Source: JBLMXQ01 sp050257855 (lineage in GTDB: Bacteria; Acidobacteriota; Vicinamibacteria; Vicinamibacterales; CAVVIG01). Taken from it: 64,000 nucleotides of DNA. The stretch is from the NCBI GenBank assembly GCA_050257855.1, contig JBLMXQ010000132.1:1-64000 (forward strand), in the 5' to 3' direction. Under the pieces are notes generated by a model. It worked only from the letters and a program-made list of their open reading frames with translations. It made no database searches and was not told the DNA's origin. Position numbers and translations under genes: made by a program. Position 1 is the stretch's first letter. Each line of letters starts with the position of its first letter. Positions 29,220-37,791 of this stretch are shown one piece after another.

Positions 29220-30292
29220 TACCTGCGCGCGTCGGCTGGCGAGGGCGCCGGCACGTCGACCGCGGCGGCGATCGATCGCCGCTCCTCCGCGAGCCTGCGC
29301 CACACCGCTTCGAGCAGCTCGGGCACTCCCGCGCCGGTGACGCCGGAGATGCGGAACGCCGGCAGGCCGAGCGCACGGGCGCGGCGCTCCACGCGCTCCG
29401 CCCGCTCCTCGTCGTCCAGGACGTCGATCTTGTTGACCGCGACGAGCTGCGGCTTGGCGGCCAGCTGCGGATCGAACAGCTCGAGCTCGTGCCGCACGGT
29501 GTCGAGATCGGCGGCCGGATCGCGCCCGGTCTCGCCGCTCACGTCGACCAGGTGCAGCAGCACTTTCGTGCGTTCGAGGTGGCGCAGGAACCGGTCCCCG
29601 AGGCCCTGTCCGCGGTGGGCGCCTTCGATGAGACCCGGCACGTCCGCCACCACGAAGCTGCGGTCGTCGTCGAGCCTCACGACGCCGAGGTTCGGTGTCA
29701 GCGTGGTGAACGGGTAGTTCGCGATCTTGGGCCGCGCGGCGGACACGCGCGCGATCAGCGTCGATTTGCCGGCGTTGGGGAACCCGACCAGGCCGACGTC
29801 GGCCAGCAGCCGCAGTTCGAGCCGCAGATCCTTTTCTTCGCCGGCCTCGCCCGGCTCGACGCGGCGCGGCGCCCGGTTGGTCGAGGTCGCGAACCGGGCG
29901 TTGCCGCGCCCGCCGCGCCCCCCGCGGGCCACGACGATGCGGTGGCCTTCTTCGGCAAGATCGGCGAGCAGACGCAGCGGCGCGGCCGGCTCGCCGGTCT
30001 TCTCGTAGACCAGCGTGCCGATGGGAACGGCCAGCTCGAGATCGTGGCCGTTCGACCCGGTGCGGTTGGAGCCTTCGCCGTGCCCGCCACGCCCGGCGGT
30101 GAACTCGGGATGGAACCGGTAGTTGATGAGGGTGTTGGTGTGCGGGCTGGCTACGATGGCGACCGAGCCACCGTGGCCGCCGTCGCCGCCGCTCGGACCG
30201 CCGCGCGGCACGAACTTCTCCCGGCGGAACGCCAGGCATCCGCGCCCGCCGTCGCCCGCGGCGACGTGAATGTCAACTTCGTCGACGAACAT
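29219..30292 (-). CDS. obgE: GTPase ObgE/CgtA
   Basis: Obg-family GTPase of 357 residues. The N-terminal Gly-rich Obg domain (FVDEVDIHVAAGDGGRGCLAF to about residue 158) precedes the GTPase domain with GFPNAGKSTLIARVS, VVADVPGLIEGAHRGQGLG, NKIDV and the SAKT-like ISGVTGAG. There is no OCT extension, so it is the short form. It acts in late 50S assembly and stress responses. A perfect hairpin lies 12 bases upstream of its ATG. Confidence 0.95.
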   Translation of the reverse strand: MFVDEVDIHVAAGDGGRGCLAFRREKFVPRGGPSGGDGGHGGSVAIVASPHTNTLINYRFHPEFTAGRGGHGEGSNRTGSNGHDLELAVPIGTLVYEKTGEPAAPLRLLADLAEEGHRIVVARGGRGGRGNARFATSTNRAPRRVEPGEAGEEKDLRLELRLLADVGLVGFPNAGKSTLIARVSAARPKIANYPFTTLTPNLGVVRLDDDRSFVVADVPGLIEGAHRGQGLGDRFLRHLERTKVLLHLVDVSGETGRDPAADLDTVRHELELFDPQLAAKPQLVAVNKIDVLDDEERAERVERRARALGLPAFRISGVTGAGVPELLEAVWRRLAEERRSIAAAVDVPAPSPADARR

Positions 30293-30303
30293 CAGGGGCA
30301 GTC

Positions 30304-30322
30304 GGTAATGGGGGCCATTACC
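30304..30322 (-). other. Perfect hairpin between rpmA and obgE
   Basis: GGTAATGG, three bases, CCATTACC: an 8-base stem 12 bases before the obgE start in the operon mRNA. It may slow translation or mark an mRNA processing site so that ribosomal protein genes are expressed above obgE. No T-run follows. Confidence 0.38.
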
Positions 30323-30335
30323 CGATTCGCCCGTC

Positions 30336-30593
30336 CTATTCGACCGGCAGTACGCTGATGATGCGGCCGTGAGCGCCGTGATCCTCGAAGCGGACGCGCC
30401 CCGCGATCTTGGCGAAGATGGTGTCGTCCTTGCCGAGCCCGGCGTTCAGGCCGGGCCGGAACCGGCGGCCGCGCTGCCGCACGATGATCGTGCCGCCGCT
30501 GACCAGATTGCCGTCGTGCGCCTTCACGCCGAGCCGCTGCGAGTTCGAGTCGCGGCCGTTGCGCGAGCTGCCTTGTCCCTTTTTGTGAGCCAT
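30336..30593 (-). CDS. rpmA: 50S ribosomal protein L27
   Basis: bL27 of 85 residues. The N-terminus MAHKKGQGSSRNGRDSNSQR is the mature form found in most Gram-negatives (no cleavable extension), and the body shows LVSGGTIIVRQRGRRFRPG and GLGKDDTIFAKIAGRV. It lies at the peptidyl-transferase centre. It follows rplU by 62 bases. Confidence 0.97.
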   Translation of the reverse strand: MAHKKGQGSSRNGRDSNSQRLGVKAHDGNLVSGGTIIVRQRGRRFRPGLNAGLGKDDTIFAKIAGRVRFEDHGAHGRIISVLPVE

Positions 30594-30655
30594 GGGTGAT
30601 CTCTTCTGTTGCCTTGTCGCGGGGCCCCACGCCCGCTCCGACGCAGACGGCGCCG

Positions 30656-30970
30656 CTACACCAGGATGTCGGTGATCCGGACGCGCGTGTAGATCGCGCG
30701 GTGTCCCTTGGTCCGGCGCATGCCCTTGCGGCGCTTCTTCTTGAACACGCGGATCTTCGGCCCGCGCGCCTCCCCTTCGACGACCGCCGTGACGCGGGCG
30801 TTCGCCACGAGCGGCGCCCCGGCGATGATGTCGCCGCCGTCTTTTTCGACGAGCAGCACATGATCGAGCGTCAGCTCGGTGCCGGGCTCGCCCGCGGTTC
30901 CGTCGATGGTGACGACGGTCCCGGGTGTCACCTTCACCTGACGTCCGCTCGCCTGAACGATTGCGTACAT
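30656..30970 (-). CDS. rplU: 50S ribosomal protein L21
   Basis: bL21, 104 residues from ATG 30970 (MYAIVQASGRQVKVTPG); an in-frame ATG nine bases earlier is possible but less usual. Typical features: VLLVEKDGG in the middle and the basic tail region KIRVFKKKRRKGMRRTKGHRA, which contacts 23S rRNA. It is first in the rplU-rpmA-obgE-nadD-rsfS-comF operon. Confidence 0.96.
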   Translation of the reverse strand: MYAIVQASGRQVKVTPGTVVTIDGTAGEPGTELTLDHVLLVEKDGGDIIAGAPLVANARVTAVVEGEARGPKIRVFKKKRRKGMRRTKGHRAIYTRVRITDILV

Positions 30971-30994
30971 AGTCGACACCTGTGCAAAGGGGAT

Positions 30995-31024
30995 AGTGTA
31001 CAGCCGAAGTGGCTCAGTTGTAAA
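30995..31024 (-). promoter_or_regulatory. Promoter of the rplU-rpmA-obgE operon
   Basis: On the minus strand: TTTACA (31019-31024), an 18-base spacer, TACACT (30995-31000). The expected start lies about 17-20 bases before the rplU ATG. Confidence 0.58.
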
Positions 31025-31052
31025 GGGTTACCCTGACCGCTCCGACGGCCGC

Positions 31053-31901
31053 CTACTTGAGCAGGACGCGGGTGCCCCGGACCTTCTGGCTGCTGAGCGC
31101 GCTCAGGAAGTCGGGCACGATGCGGTCCATCAGCTCGAAGTACGACGACAGGGCCGGCGTGTTCTGCTGCGCGTTGTAGAGGACCTCTTCGCGATGCGAC
31201 TCGGAGTACATCGTCGTGCCCGTGCGGCCGTCGATGAAGATGAACTTCGGACGGAGGATGAAGCCCTTCCGCTCCTGATACGTGCGCACCGGCACGACGC
31301 GGCGCCGGCCCATCGCGTCGTACACCTCCTGCTCGGTCTGGACGATGCCCGAGCGCGTGTGCGGCGTGAAGAGCACGGTGCCCGTGACGATCAGCGGGTT
31401 CTGGTACTCCTCGCCGATCTTCTTCCAGTACGCGACGTTCGCGAAGAGCCGCTCGTACGGTTCGAGATCCTTCTCGTCCTTGATCTTCTCGGGAAGCTGC
31501 TGCGGCTGATCGGACGCAGCCTTCACCCCGTCGGCCGCCGTATCCGCGGGCGCGGACGCCGGCGCCCCGTCGGTGACGGCCGCCTTGCTCTGTTCCTGCG
31601 CGACTGCCATCAGCGGCAGCAGATCGGCATCGATGACCTTCAGTGAGGATTTCGTGCGCAGCTGGCTTCTCAGCAGCCGCACCGTTTCCTGGTTCGCGTC
31701 GACGTCGTCGGTGCCGCCGGCGATGAACCCGGCGACGAGGACGCGCTGGAAGGCGGAGACATCCAGCTTCGGCTGAATGGGCGTCTCGATCGGGATTTCG
31801 TACGAGTCGGCGCCGCAGGCAATGGCGATCGCGGCGGACGCGGCCGCGACGAGCGCGAACGCCAGCCTACGATTTTTCTTTCCCGTGCCCCGTCCGGTCA
31901 T
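31053..31901 (-). CDS. Lipoprotein of unknown function
   Basis: Protein of 282 residues. A signal peptide ends in a lipobox (AIAIAC), then a mixed alpha/beta body: FQRVLVAGFIAGGTDDVD resembles the first strand of envelope proteins that gather around CsgG or TolB-type folds. A Pro/Ala/Ser linker is at about 115-150. Near the end IDGRTGTTMYSESHREEV and a final helix. No catalytic motif is seen. Its first 35 bases overlap the end of the TPR gene upstream, so they are coupled. Confidence 0.72.
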   Translation of the reverse strand: MTGRGTGKKNRRLAFALVAAASAAIAIACGADSYEIPIETPIQPKLDVSAFQRVLVAGFIAGGTDDVDANQETVRLLRSQLRTKSSLKVIDADLLPLMAVAQEQSKAAVTDGAPASAPADTAADGVKAASDQPQQLPEKIKDEKDLEPYERLFANVAYWKKIGEEYQNPLIVTGTVLFTPHTRSGIVQTEQEVYDAMGRRRVVPVRTYQERKGFILRPKFIFIDGRTGTTMYSESHREEVLYNAQQNTPALSSYFELMDRIVPDFLSALSSQKVRGTRVLLK

Positions 31902-32226
31902 TGATTTCCTTGAAGAGCTCGTAGTTCTGCCGAATCTGGCTGTTGTTCGGCTCGAGGTTCAGCGCCTTCTCGTAGGCTTTGCGAGCGTTGTCGAACTGAC
32001 CCTCGTGCTCGTAGGCGATGGCGAGATCGTTGAACGCGGCCGCGTAGGTCGGGTCCAGCTCGACCGCCTTTTCCCAGCGGTAGATCGCCTCGCGCCAGAG
32101 GCCCTTCTGGGCGACCTGAATGCCGAACTCCACCTGTTCCCTCGCATTCGAACGCGCGTCAGCAAGCACGGGCGAAGCCGACACGGTCGCAACGAACGCG
32201 ACGAAAAGTGCCAGACGCAGTTTCAT
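31867..32226 (-). CDS. Exported TPR-repeat protein
   Basis: Protein of 119 residues from ATG 32226. A signal peptide (LRLALFVAFVATVSASPVLADA) is followed by about 2.5 tetratricopeptide repeats (WREAIYRWEKAVELDPTYAA, AFNDLAIAYEHEGQFDNARK, AYEKALNLEPNN). It is a periplasmic or envelope scaffold, probably working with the lipoprotein that overlaps its end. Confidence 0.8.
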   Translation of the reverse strand: MKLRLALFVAFVATVSASPVLADARSNAREQVEFGIQVAQKGLWREAIYRWEKAVELDPTYAAAFNDLAIAYEHEGQFDNARKAYEKALNLEPNNSQIRQNYELFKEINDRTGHGKEKS

Positions 32227-32241
32227 GACGGGTGAACGATC

Positions 32242-32270
32242 ACTATACGATTCGAATTGAGCGCACGCAA
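32242..32270 (-). promoter_or_regulatory. Promoter for the TPR/lipoprotein pair
   Basis: On the minus strand: TTGCGT (32265-32270), 17 bases, TATAGT (32242-32247). The -10 ends 15 bases before the ATG at 32226, so the leader is only about eight bases. Confidence 0.5.
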
Positions 32271-32447
32271 GGTCTTTGCTGAAGTTTTCCCGTTCGACGG
32301 AGCAAGCCATGTGCCACGGCTCTGCTGCTCAAAACACGCGAAACACGCGCGAGCCGCGTCCGCGCGTTTACGAATTACGGCAGCCGGTGTCCTGTGCGGA
32401 AGCCATGAGGCGAGGCGCGGGCCGTCCGTTTCGAGACGTCAGCGTCG

Positions 32448-32453
32448 TATAAT
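32448..32453 (+). promoter_or_regulatory. Candidate -10 (TATAAT) for dprA
   Basis: A consensus TATAAT; a weak TCCGTT lies 17 bases upstream. It is only two bases before the first ATG in the frame (32456), so translation more likely begins at ATG 32540. Confidence 0.38.
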
Positions 32454-32539
32454 GGATGCTGGAGGTCGGGTCCGGCGGTTTCCGCACGGGCCGCGACCTC
32501 CTTCTTTTTGGGTGGCCGCCTCGTGTGCCGGGGCAGGCC

Positions 32540-33628
32540 ATGGTCGATCTCGAGCCTCTCGTCGCGCTTTCGCTGCTGCCGCCCCAGACGCGGCGTCTGG
32601 CCGCGGAGCGGCTGCGCACCGGCGACCCGCCATCCGACGTCCTGAGGCGACTCGTCACGACCTGCTGCGCCGGGGAAGGCGACAAACGACGCGAGCTCAC
32701 CGCCGCCGCGCGCGAGGCGCTCGGCCGGGGGACCGACCGCGGCCTGCGTGCGATCGCCTGGAGCGACCCGGTGTATCCGGCATCGCTCGCTGCCATTCCC
32801 GACCCTCCGCCGGTGCTCTGGATGCAGGGACGGACGGACGCGCTGGATCTGCCGGCAGTCGCCATTGTCGGCTCGCGGGCGGGATCGCCGTACGCGCTCG
32901 AGGTGGCGGCGCGGCTGGCCGGAGACCTCGCGGGGTGCGGCCTGGCGGTCGTGAGTGGCCTCGCGCGAGGCGTCGACTCGGCCGCTCACCGGGGCGCGCT
33001 CGCTGCCGATGGGGTGACGGTCGCCGTCCTCGGTTGCGGCGCAGACATCGTCTATCCGCGAGAGCACCGCGGGATGGCCGCCGAGATCGCCGCCCGCGGG
33101 GCGGTGCTGTCCGAGTTCGTGCCGGGCACGCCGCCCCTGCCCTGGTGCTTCCCGCTGCGGAACCGGATCATCAGCGGGTTGTCGCGCGCGGTGGTCGTCA
33201 TCGAAGCCGGCGAGAAGAGCGGCTCGCTGATCACCGCGCGTGCGGCCCTCGAGCAGGGCCGCGACGTGCTGGCCGTCCCCGGCAACGTGCTCAGCGGCCG
33301 GAACCGCGGCGCACACGCACTGTTGAAGGACGGTGCAAAGATCGTCGAGTCGGCTGACGATATTCTGGAGGAGCTGGGAATGTCGGGTCGGAACCCCGTC
33401 GCTCCGGCCCGGGCGTCCAACGGATTGGAGAGCCGGCCCGGCACAGGGGGCCGAGACCCGCTGCTCGAATGCCTGCCGCCGGGCGAAAGCTGTGATCTGG
33501 AGTGTATTTGCGAGCGATCCGGCCTGACGGCGGCCAAGGCGCTGCCGCGCCTGCTCGACCTCGAACTGCAGGGCCTGGTGCGGCGCGCCGGCGGCGGCCG
33601 GTTCGTCCGGTTTGACAGTCCGTGCTAG
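32540..33628 (+). CDS. dprA: DNA-processing protein DprA
   Basis: DprA/Smf of 362 residues from ATG 32540; the earlier ATG 32456 is too close to a TATAAT to be likely. It shows the Rossmann core (AIVGSRAGSPYALEVAARL, VVSGLARGVDSAAHRGAL, VAVLGCGADIVYPREH, EFVPGTPPLPWCFPLRNRII) and a C-terminal winged helix (CERSGLTAAKALPRLLDLEL). It loads RecA on incoming single-stranded DNA. It starts the dprA-topA-trmFO-xerC order known from many bacteria. Confidence 0.94.
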   Translation: MVDLEPLVALSLLPPQTRRLAAERLRTGDPPSDVLRRLVTTCCAGEGDKRRELTAAAREALGRGTDRGLRAIAWSDPVYPASLAAIPDPPPVLWMQGRTDALDLPAVAIVGSRAGSPYALEVAARLAGDLAGCGLAVVSGLARGVDSAAHRGALAADGVTVAVLGCGADIVYPREHRGMAAEIAARGAVLSEFVPGTPPLPWCFPLRNRIISGLSRAVVVIEAGEKSGSLITARAALEQGRDVLAVPGNVLSGRNRGAHALLKDGAKIVESADDILEELGMSGRNPVAPARASNGLESRPGTGGRDPLLECLPPGESCDLECICERSGLTAAKALPRLLDLELQGLVRRAGGGRFVRFDSPC

Positions 33629-33688
33629 GGTGAGAACAAGGGTGCGGGTACTGGGGTGCCGGGTGCTGACTCAGGTGCCACGTCCAAC

Positions 33689-33869
33689 CCGAGCCCCGAG
33701 AGCCGAGCCCCGAGGGCCGGGAGCCGACAGCCGATAGCCGACAGCCGGAAGCCGAGAGCTGACGGCCGGGAGCCAGAAAGCCGAGAGCTGACGGCCGAGA
33801 GCCAGAAAGCCGAGAGCTGACAGCCGAGAGCTGAAAGCGAGCCGACAGCCGATAGCCGATAGCCGAAAG
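33689..33869 (+). repeat. CCGANAG heptamer satellite in front of topA
   Basis: About 26 tandem, slightly varied heptamers (CCGAGAG, CCGACAG, CCGATAG, CTGACAG, CCGAAAG) fill almost all the gap between dprA and topA, ending 10 bases before the topA ATG. A higher-order 29-base unit (four heptamers plus one base) repeats three times at 33751-33779, 33780-33808 and 33809-33837; the first two differ at one base. Just upstream, 33629-33688 has GGGTGC-type runs. No separate spacers exist, so it is not CRISPR. Confidence 0.88.
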
Positions 33870-33878
33870 CTAGAGAAG

Positions 33879-36395
33879 ATGCCAAAAGCACTCGTGGTGG
33901 TCGAATCGCCGGCCAAGGCGAAGACGATCAACAAATATCTGGGACGCGACTACAAGGTAGTCGCCTCGATGGGGCACGTCCGCGATCTGCCGAAGAGCAA
34001 GCTGGGCGTCGACATCGAAAACGACTTCGCCGAGCACTACGAGTCGATTGCCTCGCGCAAGAAAGTCATCAAGGAGCTGAAGGACGCCGCGAAGACCGCC
34101 AGCGACATCTACATCGCGACCGACCCCGACCGCGAGGGCGAGGCCATCGGGTGGCACCTGACGCAGGAGCTGGCCGGGAAGAAGCGCCGCATCCACCGGC
34201 TCACGTTCAACGAGATCACCAAGAAGGCGATTCAGGAAGCGCTGAAGCACCCCAGGGCCATCGACGAGAAGATGGTCGCGGCACAGCGTGCGCGGCGTGT
34301 GCTCGACCGCCTGGTCGGCTACAAGATCAGCCCGCTGCTCTGGGACAAGGTGCGGCGAGGGCTCAGCGCCGGACGCGTGCAGTCGGTCGCGCTGAAGCTG
34401 GTCTGCGATCGCGAGCAGGCCATCGAGCAGTTCGTGCCCGAGGAGTACTGGCACCTGTTCGCGCGCCTGGCCGGCGCCCAGCCGCCGGAGTTCGAGGCGC
34501 GGCTCCTCAAGAAGGACGGCGAGACGCTGCGCGTCGCGAACGAGGAGCAGGCGAAGCAGATTCTGGCCGACCTCGAGCGCGAGAGCTGGACGGTCGCCTC
34601 GGTTGCGACCAGAGAGCGCAAGCGCAACCCGCCGCCGCCCTTCATCACCAGCAAGCTGCAGCAGACGGCCCGCTTCCCGGTGAAGAAGACGATGATGCTG
34701 GCGCAGCAGCTGTACGAAGGCATCGAGCTGCCCGGCCTCGGTGTGGACGGTCCCGTCGGCCTCATCACCTACATGCGCACCGACTCGGTTCGTATCGCGG
34801 ACGAAGCGCTCGCCGCCGTGCGCGAGCACGTCGCCGCGGCGTTCGGCGGCGAGTACCTCCCCGCGACGCCGAACGTATACCGGTCGAAAGCGGACGCGCA
34901 GGACGCGCACGAAGCGATCCGTCCGACGTCGATGCTGTACGACCCGGACACGGTCAAACCGTACCTCACACCGGATCAGTACTCGCTCTATCGCCTGATC
35001 TGGAACCGGTTCGTCGCGTCGCAGATGACGCCGGCGACCTTCGACGAGACGACCGTGGACGTCGCGGCGGGCCCGTATCTGTTCCGCGTCAAGGGCACGG
35101 TCCCCAAGTTCGCCGGCTGGATGGCGGCGTACGGTCGACAGGATGTCGACGGGGACGGCCCTGAGGCGCCGCGGGGCGCGGACGCGCCGGGCAGCGGCGC
35201 CTTGGGTGGCGCCCCGGCGCGATTGGGCAGGGGCGCCCCGGCGGGCGATGGAGAAGACGACGACTCCGCAGCGGCCGGCGTGCTGCCGCCCCTCGCCGAG
35301 GGCGATCGGCTCGAGCTGAAGGCGCTGCGGCCCGAGCAGAAGTTCACGCAGCCGCCGCCGCGGTTCACCGAGGCGACGCTCGTCAAGGAGCTCGAGGAGA
35401 ACGGGATCGGCCGGCCGAGCACGTACGCGTCGATCATCGCCGTGCTCCAGGATCGCGACTACGTCAGCAAGGTCGAGGGCAAGTTCAAGCCGACGGCGCT
35501 CGGCCGCATCATCGAGCAGCTGCTCGTCAAGAGCTTCGACGACATCATCGACGTCGAGTACACCCGGAACCTCGAAGAGGATCTCGACAAGATCGAGCAG
35601 GGCAAGACCGACTACGTTGCCACGCTCGAAGGGTTCTACAAGAAGTTCAAGAAGGACCTCGCGCGCGCCGACAAGGACATGATCGATCTCAAGAAGGGGA
35701 TCGAGATCGGCGAGAACTGCGAGAAGTGCGGCGCGCCGATGCTGAAGAAGGTCGGCCGCTTCGGGCCCTTCATCGCGTGCAGCGCGTACCCCGAGTGCAC
35801 CAACACCCGCGAGCTCGAGACGAGCGAGCCGGAGTCGGACACCGAGGAGGAGATCGAGCCGTGCGAGAACTGCGGACGGCCGATGGTGGTCAAGCGCGGC
35901 CGCTTCGGGCAGTTCCTCGCCTGCACGGGCTATCCGGAGTGCAAGACGACGCGGAAGCTGATTGCCACCAAGCAGGGCGGCCTGAAAGCCGCAAGGCCCG
36001 ACCAGATTCTGGACGAGAAGTGCCCCCGCTGCGGCTCCAACCTCGTGATCAAGCAGGGCCGGTTCGGCGAGTTCACCGCGTGCACGAACTACCCGGAATG
36101 CCGGTACATCAAGCACAAGACGACCGGCGTCAAGTGCCCGAAGGACGCGGACCGGGGCGGCGAGATCGTCGAGCGCAAGTCGAAGCGCGGCAAGATGTTC
36201 TTCGGCTGCTCCAACTACCCGGACTGCGACTTCGTCCTGTGGAACCGGCCGGTCGCCGAGAAGTGCCCGCGCTGCGGCGCCCCGTATCTCGTCGAGAAGA
36301 CGACCAAGAAGCACGGGCGACAGGTGCTCTGCAACAACGAGGACTGCGACTATGTGCGCAGCGAGGAACTCGTCGAGACGGGATCGCTCGGCTGA
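33879..36395 (+). CDS. topA: DNA topoisomerase I
   Basis: Type IA topoisomerase of 838 residues. Toprim domain at the start (ALVVVESPAKAKTINKYLG), catalytic Tyr near 297 in GLITYMRTDSVRI. Near residues 425-470 there is a Gly/Ala/Asp-rich insert (GADAPGSGALGGAPARLGRG) that looks dispensable; its DNA holds GGCGCCCCGGCG twice. The C-terminus has five zinc-ribbon copies; the fourth reads CPKD where CPxC is expected, so it has lost a ligand. It relaxes negative supercoils. The start is close behind the heptamer array. Confidence 0.96.
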   Translation: MPKALVVVESPAKAKTINKYLGRDYKVVASMGHVRDLPKSKLGVDIENDFAEHYESIASRKKVIKELKDAAKTASDIYIATDPDREGEAIGWHLTQELAGKKRRIHRLTFNEITKKAIQEALKHPRAIDEKMVAAQRARRVLDRLVGYKISPLLWDKVRRGLSAGRVQSVALKLVCDREQAIEQFVPEEYWHLFARLAGAQPPEFEARLLKKDGETLRVANEEQAKQILADLERESWTVASVATRERKRNPPPPFITSKLQQTARFPVKKTMMLAQQLYEGIELPGLGVDGPVGLITYMRTDSVRIADEALAAVREHVAAAFGGEYLPATPNVYRSKADAQDAHEAIRPTSMLYDPDTVKPYLTPDQYSLYRLIWNRFVASQMTPATFDETTVDVAAGPYLFRVKGTVPKFAGWMAAYGRQDVDGDGPEAPRGADAPGSGALGGAPARLGRGAPAGDGEDDDSAAAGVLPPLAEGDRLELKALRPEQKFTQPPPRFTEATLVKELEENGIGRPSTYASIIAVLQDRDYVSKVEGKFKPTALGRIIEQLLVKSFDDIIDVEYTRNLEEDLDKIEQGKTDYVATLEGFYKKFKKDLARADKDMIDLKKGIEIGENCEKCGAPMLKKVGRFGPFIACSAYPECTNTRELETSEPESDTEEEIEPCENCGRPMVVKRGRFGQFLACTGYPECKTTRKLIATKQGGLKAARPDQILDEKCPRCGSNLVIKQGRFGEFTACTNYPECRYIKHKTTGVKCPKDADRGGEIVERKSKRGKMFFGCSNYPDCDFVLWNRPVAEKCPRCGAPYLVEKTTKKHGRQVLCNNEDCDYVRSEELVETGSLG

Positions 36396-36411
36396 AGCCT
36401 CGCCCTCCGGA

Positions 36412-37791
36412 ATGATTACCATCGTTGGCGGCGGCCTCGCGGGATCGGAAGCCGCATGGCAGGCGGCGTCCCGCGGCGCGACGGTGCGCATCCACGAGAT
36501 GCGGCCCCTGCGGCCGACCGCCGTCCACAAGACCGACCGTTTCGCGGAGCTGGTCTGCAGCAACTCCTTCCGCGGCGACAAGCTGGACAACGCCGTCGGC
36601 CTGCTCAAGGAAGAGATGCGCCGCCTCGGGTCGCTCGTCATGCGCGCCGCGGAAGCGAGCCGCGTCCCTGCCGGCGCCGCGCTCGCCGTGGACCGCGAAC
36701 GGTTCGCCGACGAGGTCACGAGCGCCCTCGCGGAGCATCCGCTCGTCACCATCGTGCGCGACGAGGTCACGGCCGTTCCCGATTCGAGCGAGCGCGAGCC
36801 GGTCATCGTCGCGACCGGCCCGCTGACGTCGGAGGCGCTCTCGGCCGACATCGCGCGTCTGGTCGGCGGCGAGCATCTCTACTTCTACGACGCGATCAGC
36901 CCGATCGTCCTCGCCGAGAGCATCGACCGCTCCATCGTGTTCCGCCAGTCGCGCTGGAACCGCTCGCTCGCCCCCGCCTGCCGCGTCGAGGACGGCGAGG
37001 GTGACTACCTGAACTGCCCGTTCACGCGGGAGGAGTACCAGCGTTTCTACGACGCGCTCGTGTCGGCGGAGTCGGCCACGGTCCACGACTTCGACAGGGA
37101 GAAGTTCTTCGAAGGGTGCCTGCCGATCGAGGTGATGGCGCATCGCGGCCGTGACACGCTGCGGTTCGGTCCGATGAAGCCGGTGGGGCTCGTCGATCCC
37201 CGCACCGGCCGTCCGCCGTACGCGGCCGTGCAGCTGCGGCAGGACAACATCGCCGGCGATCACTTCAGCCTGGTCGGGTTCCAGACGCAGCTCAAGTGGG
37301 GCGAGCAGGCGCGCGTCCTGCGGCTCGTCCCCGGCCTCGAGCACGCCGAGTTCGTCCGGTTCGGCATGGTGCACCGGAACACGTACGTGAACGGTCCGAC
37401 CGTCCTCGCGGACACCTGGCAGGTCCGCCGGCGGCCGACCGTGTTCTTCGCCGGCCAGATGTCGGGCGTCGAAGGCTACGTGGAGTCGGCCGCCTCGGGC
37501 CTGCTCGCGGGCATCAACGCCGCCGCGATGGCGCAGGGCAGGCCGATCGTGCCGGCGCCGCGCGCCAGCGCCATCGGAGCGCTGGCGTACTACGTCTCGA
37601 ACGCCGACCCGGCGCACTACGAGCCTTCGAACATCACGTTCGGCATCATGCCGCCGCTCGAGCGGCCGCCGCGCGACAAGGCCGCCCGCAAAGCGGCGAT
37701 TGCGGCCCGGGCGCTCGAGGCGCTCGACGGCTGGATCGGGGCGCCGGCGGGCGGAACGGCGGGAACGCGCGTGCCGCAGGTAATCGGGTGA
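36412..37791 (+). CDS. trmFO: tRNA (uracil-54-C5)-methyltransferase, folate/FAD-dependent
   Basis: TrmFO, 459 residues from ATG 36412. It opens with the FAD-binding ITIVGGGLAGSEAAWQ, then VRIHEMRPLRPTAVHKTDRF and ELVCSNSFRGDKLDNAVGLL, all typical. It makes ribothymidine at position 54 of tRNAs using methylenetetrahydrofolate. Following topA and overlapping xerC (GTGA) matches the classic gene order. Confidence 0.95.
   Translation: MITIVGGGLAGSEAAWQAASRGATVRIHEMRPLRPTAVHKTDRFAELVCSNSFRGDKLDNAVGLLKEEMRRLGSLVMRAAEASRVPAGAALAVDRERFADEVTSALAEHPLVTIVRDEVTAVPDSSEREPVIVATGPLTSEALSADIARLVGGEHLYFYDAISPIVLAESIDRSIVFRQSRWNRSLAPACRVEDGEGDYLNCPFTREEYQRFYDALVSAESATVHDFDREKFFEGCLPIEVMAHRGRDTLRFGPMKPVGLVDPRTGRPPYAAVQLRQDNIAGDHFSLVGFQTQLKWGEQARVLRLVPGLEHAEFVRFGMVHRNTYVNGPTVLADTWQVRRRPTVFFAGQMSGVEGYVESAASGLLAGINAAAMAQGRPIVPAPRASAIGALAYYVSNADPAHYEPSNITFGIMPPLERPPRDKAARKAAIAARALEALDGWIGAPAGGTAGTRVPQVIG

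Noticed and set aside
33751..33837. 29-base direct repeats taken as a CRISPR array
   Set aside because: The units are immediately tandem with no spacers and are built of heptamers; no cas genes are present.
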